Under the pieces are notes generated by a model. That model was given only the letters and a program-made list of their open reading frames with translations, was not told the origin of the DNA and ran no database searches. The position numbers were made by a program, and so were the translations under genes. Source: Acidiparvus fluvialis (lineage in GTDB: Bacteria; Acidobacteriota; Holophagae; Holophagales; Holophagaceae). Taken from it: a DNA stretch of 60,945 nucleotides. Numbering within the stretch: the stretch's first letter is position 1; every line of letters begins with the position of its first letter. Shown piece after piece: positions 57,725-60,945 of the stretch. The DNA lies in assembly GCA_041263285.1 (NCBI GenBank), contig JBFSVS010000005.1, positions 1 to 60,945 on the forward strand, read 5' to 3'.

Positions 57725-58003
57725 TTAGTTGCTCTCCGCTTTGATAGCTTCGGCAAGTTCGACATAAGCTTTTTTACGTTTACCGGAAACACCGACAAAA
57801 CGGCCAAGTCGTTTGGTTTGAAGAGGAAGATTCACGGTGCGAATTTTTTTAACCTTCGCCTGAAGGAGTAATTCGACCGCTTCTTGAATTTGATGCTTGG
57901 TAGCCCAGGCTGCTACTTCAAAGACCTGGATATTTTTATCGCGGAGACCTTGATTTTTCTCCGTGAGCAGCGGTTTTCGGATGACATCAAAAACGGAAGT
58001 CAT
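57725..58003 (-). CDS. rplW: 50S ribosomal protein L23
   Basis: The 92-residue protein has VIRKPLLTEKNQ, FEVAAWATKHQIQEAVELLL and KVKKIRTVNLPLQTKRLGR, as in L23, the docking site for trigger factor and SRP. Its start overlaps the rplD stop by four bases. Confidence 0.96.
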   Translation of the reverse strand: MTSVFDVIRKPLLTEKNQGLRDKNIQVFEVAAWATKHQIQEAVELLLQAKVKKIRTVNLPLQTKRLGRFVGVSGKRKKAYVELAEAIKAESN

Positions 58004-58629
58004 GGTTTCACCTTTTCTTGTAAAGCCAAGACGGCTTCTTTGGAAAATACAATTTGGTCGAATTTAATGAGCTCATAGACATTGACGCCCAGAGAATCAA
58101 CCGTTTGTAATTTGGGATGATTACCCGCAGCCCGAATTAATTTTTCTTCAGAGCCAACAAGGAGAGCCTTGCCTTTGATGCCAAGACCCTCGAGAGTCGT
58201 TTGAAGTTGTTGAGTTTTGTGGCTTTCTAAATTCCAGCCATCCACAACAAGAATTTTTCCTTCCGACAGTTTCTGCGACAACGCATTGCGAAGAGCAGCG
58301 CGACGAGCCGTCTTCGGAAATGCGTAGTCGAAGGAACGTGGGTGAGGTCCATGAACCGTTGCTCCGCCCTTCCACAGAGGAGAACGAATGGATCCCACAC
58401 GAGCGCGGCCGGTTCCTTTTTGCTTCCAGAGTTTTCGTCCGGAACCAGAAACTTCCCACTTATCTTTAGTCTTTGCTGTACCAGCGCGCCGTTTTGCTAA
58501 GAAATGACGAACCGCTTCCCAAATCAGATGCGTATTGATCTCTTTCACTTGGAAAACATTGGATAGAAGATCCACCGAACCTGAAGGTTTACCATTCAAG
58601 GAGAGAACAGGATGTTGGAAGGAAGTCAT
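58000..58629 (-). CDS. rplD: 50S ribosomal protein L4
   Basis: The 209-residue protein has the tunnel-loop segment KWEVSGSGRKLWKQKGTGRA, GSIRSPLWKGGATVHGPHPR and RRAALRNALSQKL. In E. coli L4 represses the S10 operon by acting on its leader. The rpsJ leader here has a hairpin but no clear match to that structure. Confidence 0.96.
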   Translation of the reverse strand: MTSFQHPVLSLNGKPSGSVDLLSNVFQVKEINTHLIWEAVRHFLAKRRAGTAKTKDKWEVSGSGRKLWKQKGTGRARVGSIRSPLWKGGATVHGPHPRSFDYAFPKTARRAALRNALSQKLSEGKILVVDGWNLESHKTQQLQTTLEGLGIKGKALLVGSEEKLIRAAGNHPKLQTVDSLGVNVYELIKFDQIVFSKEAVLALQEKVKP

Positions 58630-58631
58630 GA

Positions 58632-59276
58632 TTAAGCCTCCTGCCTGATAACCACATAGCCACCTTTAGGTCCCGGAATGGCACCTTTGATGAGTAGGAG
58701 GTTGTTTTCAGAATCAATTTTGGCAATTTCAAGATTACGAACCGTAACTTGCTCATGACCCATGTGACCGGCCATGCGCATACCAGGGAAAACACGACTA
58801 GGGTTGGAGGACCCACCAATGGAGCCGGGTGCCCGATGATGCATGGATCCATGGGTTGCTCGACCACCGGCAAAATGATGGCGCTTGACAACACCTCCAA
58901 AACCTTTTCCCTTGCTAACACCCGTGACATGGACGAGAGCTTTTTCTTGGAAAGAGGTGACTAAAACTTGATCACCGGGTTTGGCTTCGTCCGTTTTTTC
59001 AACTTTGAGTTCGCGAAGTACACGCACCGCCTGAACCCCTTTGGATTCGGCATGCATGCGCTCAGCACGGGAAATACGAGAGGATTTACCCTCACCCTTC
59101 ACGCCTGAGGGATCCACGTAACCAATTTGAATGGCTTCGTAGCCATCTTTATCAGAGGTTTTACGTTGAACAACAATACAAGGACCCGCTTGGATCACTG
59201 TGACAGGCACAATTTGACCCGTTTCATTAAAGATTTGAGTCATGCCCAATTTTTTACCAATAATTCCTGGTTTCAT
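58632..59276 (-). CDS. rplC: 50S ribosomal protein L3
   Basis: The 214-residue protein has GIIGKKLGMTQIFNETGQIV, VTGVSKGKGFGGVVKRHHFA and GRATHGSMHHRAPGSIGGSS, whose Gln/His region is a site of methylation in E. coli. Second gene of the S10 operon. Confidence 0.97.
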   Translation of the reverse strand: MKPGIIGKKLGMTQIFNETGQIVPVTVIQAGPCIVVQRKTSDKDGYEAIQIGYVDPSGVKGEGKSSRISRAERMHAESKGVQAVRVLRELKVEKTDEAKPGDQVLVTSFQEKALVHVTGVSKGKGFGGVVKRHHFAGGRATHGSMHHRAPGSIGGSSNPSRVFPGMRMAGHMGHEQVTVRNLEIAKIDSENNLLLIKGAIPGPKGGYVVIRQEA

Positions 59277-59288
59277 CGTCCGCGCTCC

Positions 59289-59615
59289 TTACCGATTGCC
59301 TTCACGACTGAAGACCTTGATTTCGACTTCGACGCCCGCAGGCAGATCGAGTCTCATCAGGGTATCCACCGTGTTTTGGTTAGGTTGGAGAATATCCAGT
59401 AAGCGCTTGTGAGTACGAATTTCAAATTGATCGCGTGATTTTTTATCAACGTGAGGCGATCGATTTACTGTGTATTTATTGATGCGGGTAGGCAAGGGAA
59501 TTGGGCCTGCTACAAGCGCACCAGTCCGCTTGGCAGTCTCTACAATTTCCTTGGCGCTTTGATCGAGTAAACGATGGTCAAAGGCGCGCAAGCGGATGCG
59601 AATGTTATCCTTCAT
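59289..59615 (-). CDS. rpsJ: 30S ribosomal protein S10
   Basis: The 108-residue protein has IRIRLRAFDHRLLDQSAKEI, GPIPLPTRINKYTVNRSPHV and RTHKRLLDILQPNQNTVDTL, as in S10 (NusE). It is the first gene of the operon, with GGAGAGAAC before the ATG. Confidence 0.97.
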   Translation of the reverse strand: MKDNIRIRLRAFDHRLLDQSAKEIVETAKRTGALVAGPIPLPTRINKYTVNRSPHVDKKSRDQFEIRTHKRLLDILQPNQNTVDTLMRLDLPAGVEVEIKVFSREGNR

Positions 59616-59880
59616 GTTCTCTCCATTGGGACGGACAAACCGTCCTTAGATGAGGGGCGCTTAAACCGCCCACAGTGGGTGACCCAAAGGAACCAAAAGT
59701 TATCAATAGGTCGAGCCCATTAGATTATCAAAAAACCCTGATTCATCAAGGACTTTTTTCATCTAAGGCCCGAATATCTAAGGGTTTAGCCCCGGCTCGA
59801 CCCCTAAAAATGGGCTGGGGACTGATCTGGGACTTTGCTCGAGGGTCGTCCGCAACCCTAATGCAACCTAAGATGAATCT
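59616..59880. other. Divergent spacer between rpsJ and the DUF1345 gene (S10 leader)
   Basis: This 265-base spacer must hold the promoters for the long ribosomal operon (minus) and the DUF1345 gene (plus). On the minus strand a GGACGG/CCGTCC hairpin (59645-59629) lies just before the rpsJ ribosome site. TTGATG-N16-TAATCT and TTGATA-N17-TATTGA pairs in 59700-59745 are weak promoter candidates. An open frame from a GTG at 59675 ends in a four-base overlap with the DUF1345 start, but it resembles nothing and has no ribosome site. Confidence 0.4.
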
Positions 59881-60522
59881 ATGAGGCGCCTGCATTCATC
59901 CTTTAGTCTGCTTTCTTTTTTGCTATCTATCTTGATCTTCTTAGCCGTCTTCTACGGGGGGCCTTCGGGGAGTATCAGCTCGCAACTCATCCTTGCGTGG
60001 ACTGCGGGGACTTGGACTTATTTAGTGTTGATGTGGGGACTGATGTTATTAACACCCAACGATACTTTTGCAACCGTTGCTCGAGAAAACGATGAGCGAC
60101 CCGCGATCATATTAGCGGTCGTGGCCCTTTCGACAGTTGCTTCCCTTGTTGCCATCCTAGTTACCTTTCAAAGCCATCCGGTAAAAACATGGAACGATTA
60201 TTTGCTAATGATTTCCACCATTTTGGGCTCGTGGCTTTTGCTCGGAACGGTTTACACGCTTCATTATGCCAGTATGTTTTATCAAAATTCCGAAGCGGTC
60301 CCGTTCCTATTTCCTGATCAGACTGATCGCTTTCAGCCGGATTATTGGGATTTTATTTATTTCTCTTTCACGATTGCCGCCGCCCTTCAAACCTCAGATG
60401 TGATGATCAGGGACGCGCGTGTTCGTCGGGTCGTTACATCCCAAACCGTAGTGTCTTTTATATTCAACACGACGATCTTGGGGATTTTTTTAAACGTCAC
60501 GTCGAGTTTAATCGGTCACTAA
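59881..60522 (+). CDS. DUF1345 integral membrane protein
   Basis: The 213-residue protein has about five membrane helices and the family's C-terminal signature: PDYWDFIYFSFTIAAALQTS followed by VRRVVTSQTVVSFIFNTTIL. DUF1345 proteins have no known biochemical role. The gene stands on the opposite strand between fusA and rpsJ, where tuf is often found, and converges on fusA with five bases between stops. The start has only a weak ribosome site. Confidence 0.85.
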   Translation: MRRLHSSFSLLSFLLSILIFLAVFYGGPSGSISSQLILAWTAGTWTYLVLMWGLMLLTPNDTFATVARENDERPAIILAVVALSTVASLVAILVTFQSHPVKTWNDYLLMISTILGSWLLLGTVYTLHYASMFYQNSEAVPFLFPDQTDRFQPDYWDFIYFSFTIAAALQTSDVMIRDARVRRVVTSQTVVSFIFNTTILGIFLNVTSSLIGH

Positions 60523-60527
60523 GGTAA

Positions 60528-60945
60528 TTATTTTGTTCCTTTTTGCTTGGCGATGACTTCTTCAGCAACGCTCTTGGAGGCCTCAGCATAATGGGAAAAT
60601 TCCATAGTGTAGGTTCCTCGACCCTGAGTCATCGAACGCAACGTGGTGGAATAAGCGAACATTTCAGCGAGCGGTACTTTGGAAGTAATGATTTTGGAAC
60701 CCGCTCGGTCTTCCATGTTTTCGATCTGGCCACGACGGCTGTTTAGATTTCCAATGACGTCACCCATGTAATCTTCTGGGACTTCAACTTCAACGGCCAT
60801 GATGGGTTCTAAAAGAACCGGGGTCGCTTTTTCACAGCCCGATTTAAATCCCATGGAGCCAGCGATCTTGAAGGCCATTTCGCTACTGTCCACGTCGTGG
60901 TAACTTCCGTCGTAGAGGGTAATTTTCACATCGACCACCGGGAAT
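60528..60945 (-). CDS. fusA: Elongation factor G, C-terminal part (5' end outside the window)
   Basis: About 139 codons are visible, open to the right edge. They cover the end of domain IV (FPVVDVKITLYDGSYHDVDS, SSEMAFKIAGSMGFKSGC) and domain V (EPIMAVEVEVPEDYMGDVIG, GNLNSRRGQIENMEDR). EF-G drives translocation with GTP. The visible end is complete (EEVIAKQKGTK). The tuf gene does not follow. Confidence 0.96.
   Translation of the reverse strand, partial: FPVVDVKITLYDGSYHDVDSSEMAFKIAGSMGFKSGCEKATPVLLEPIMAVEVEVPEDYMGDVIGNLNSRRGQIENMEDRAGSKIITSKVPLAEMFAYSTTLRSMTQGRGTYTMEFSHYAEASKSVAEEVIAKQKGTK

Noticed and set aside
59675..59884. 69-codon plus-strand frame overlapping the DUF1345 start by four bases
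   Set aside because: It starts at a GTG without a ribosome site, resembles nothing, and covers the S10 promoter region. The four-base overlap could be chance, so I did not call it a gene.
1..60945. CRISPR arrays, insertion sequences, prophage, tRNA or rRNA genes
   Set aside because: I looked for regular repeats, transposase motifs, terminal inverted repeats and tRNA-like cloverleaf segments and saw none; nearly all the sequence is covered by coding genes.

Overview
The window is a gene-dense, mid-GC (mid-40s percent by eye) segment of a bacterial chromosome. It carries a Gram-negative gene set: the BamD outer-membrane assembly lipoprotein, lipobox lipoproteins, a CcoI-type copper ATPase, and the CTC form of ribosomal protein L25. 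The full S10-spc-alpha ribosomal operon and many single-copy housekeeping genes show it is core chromosome. I see no insertion sequence, prophage, CRISPR array, tRNA or rRNA gene. The gene set fits a proteobacterium in the broad sense, perhaps a deltaproteobacterial or Bdellovibrionota-like lineage. That placement is an inference from gene content, not an established identity.

Layout. 1-6.1 kb: purM (cut by the left edge), folE, an Fe/Mn superoxide dismutase, mrp/apbC, rplY with a structured leader, pth, rpsF-rpsR and a small membrane protein. 6.1-10.5 kb (minus strand): a methyltransferase, a CcoI-type P-type ATPase and prfB. 10.6-14.4 kb: bamD, a small unknown gene, rlmN, trmD, rplS. 14.4-21.1 kb: ubiD-like decarboxylase, then rplU-rpmA-obg-nadD-rsfS-gdh and an orphan GspF/PilC-type gene. 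21.1-34.4 kb: a membrane gene with argR, facing a tightly overlapped arginine operon argD-argF'-argB-argE'-argH-argG-(DUF1611-like)-argC, followed by an M20 peptidase and acs. 34.4-40.8 kb (minus): punA with a large unknown lipoprotein, LysM-M23 peptidase, moaC, HAD phosphatase and a dicarboxylate/amino-acid symporter. 40.8-44.9 kb: a small membrane protein, a fatty-acid desaturase with an extra coiled-coil tail, lpdA, an Mpo1-like protein and a CYTH protein. 45.2-59.6 kb (minus): rpsJ through rplQ, including secY, adk, infA, rpmJ and rpoA. 59.9-60.9 kb: a DUF1345 membrane gene and the end of fusA.

The most interesting region is the arginine operon. Its transcarbamylase is not an ordinary ornithine carbamoyltransferase. 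It resembles the N-acylornithine carbamoyltransferases and has Trp75 and Pro90. Pro90 is the residue known to mark the N-succinylornithine enzyme of Bacteroides, where the acetyl-specific Xanthomonas enzyme has Glu. The operon therefore probably makes arginine through N-acyl (predicted N-succinyl) intermediates and N-acylcitrulline, with the M20 deacylase acting after the transcarbamylase. It has no recognisable argA, argJ or acetyltransferase-domain gene. Instead, a P-loop protein related to the DUF1611 family is translationally coupled between argG and argC. A DUF1611 member, DgcN, is known to N-acetylate D-glutamate, so this protein is a good candidate for the missing first enzyme, an L-glutamate N-acyltransferase. 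A promoter and two overlapping ARG-box-like palindromes lie just before argD, facing the divergent argR.

Several untranslated regions also look structured: the rplY leader, the unusual 162-base gap between rplX and rplE, a bulged hairpin between rpmJ and infA, and a hairpin just before rpsJ. Familiar gene strings are altered: rpsF-rpsR lacks rplI, trmD-rplS lacks rpsP-rimM, no tuf lies between fusA and rpsJ, and prfB lacks its programmed frameshift.
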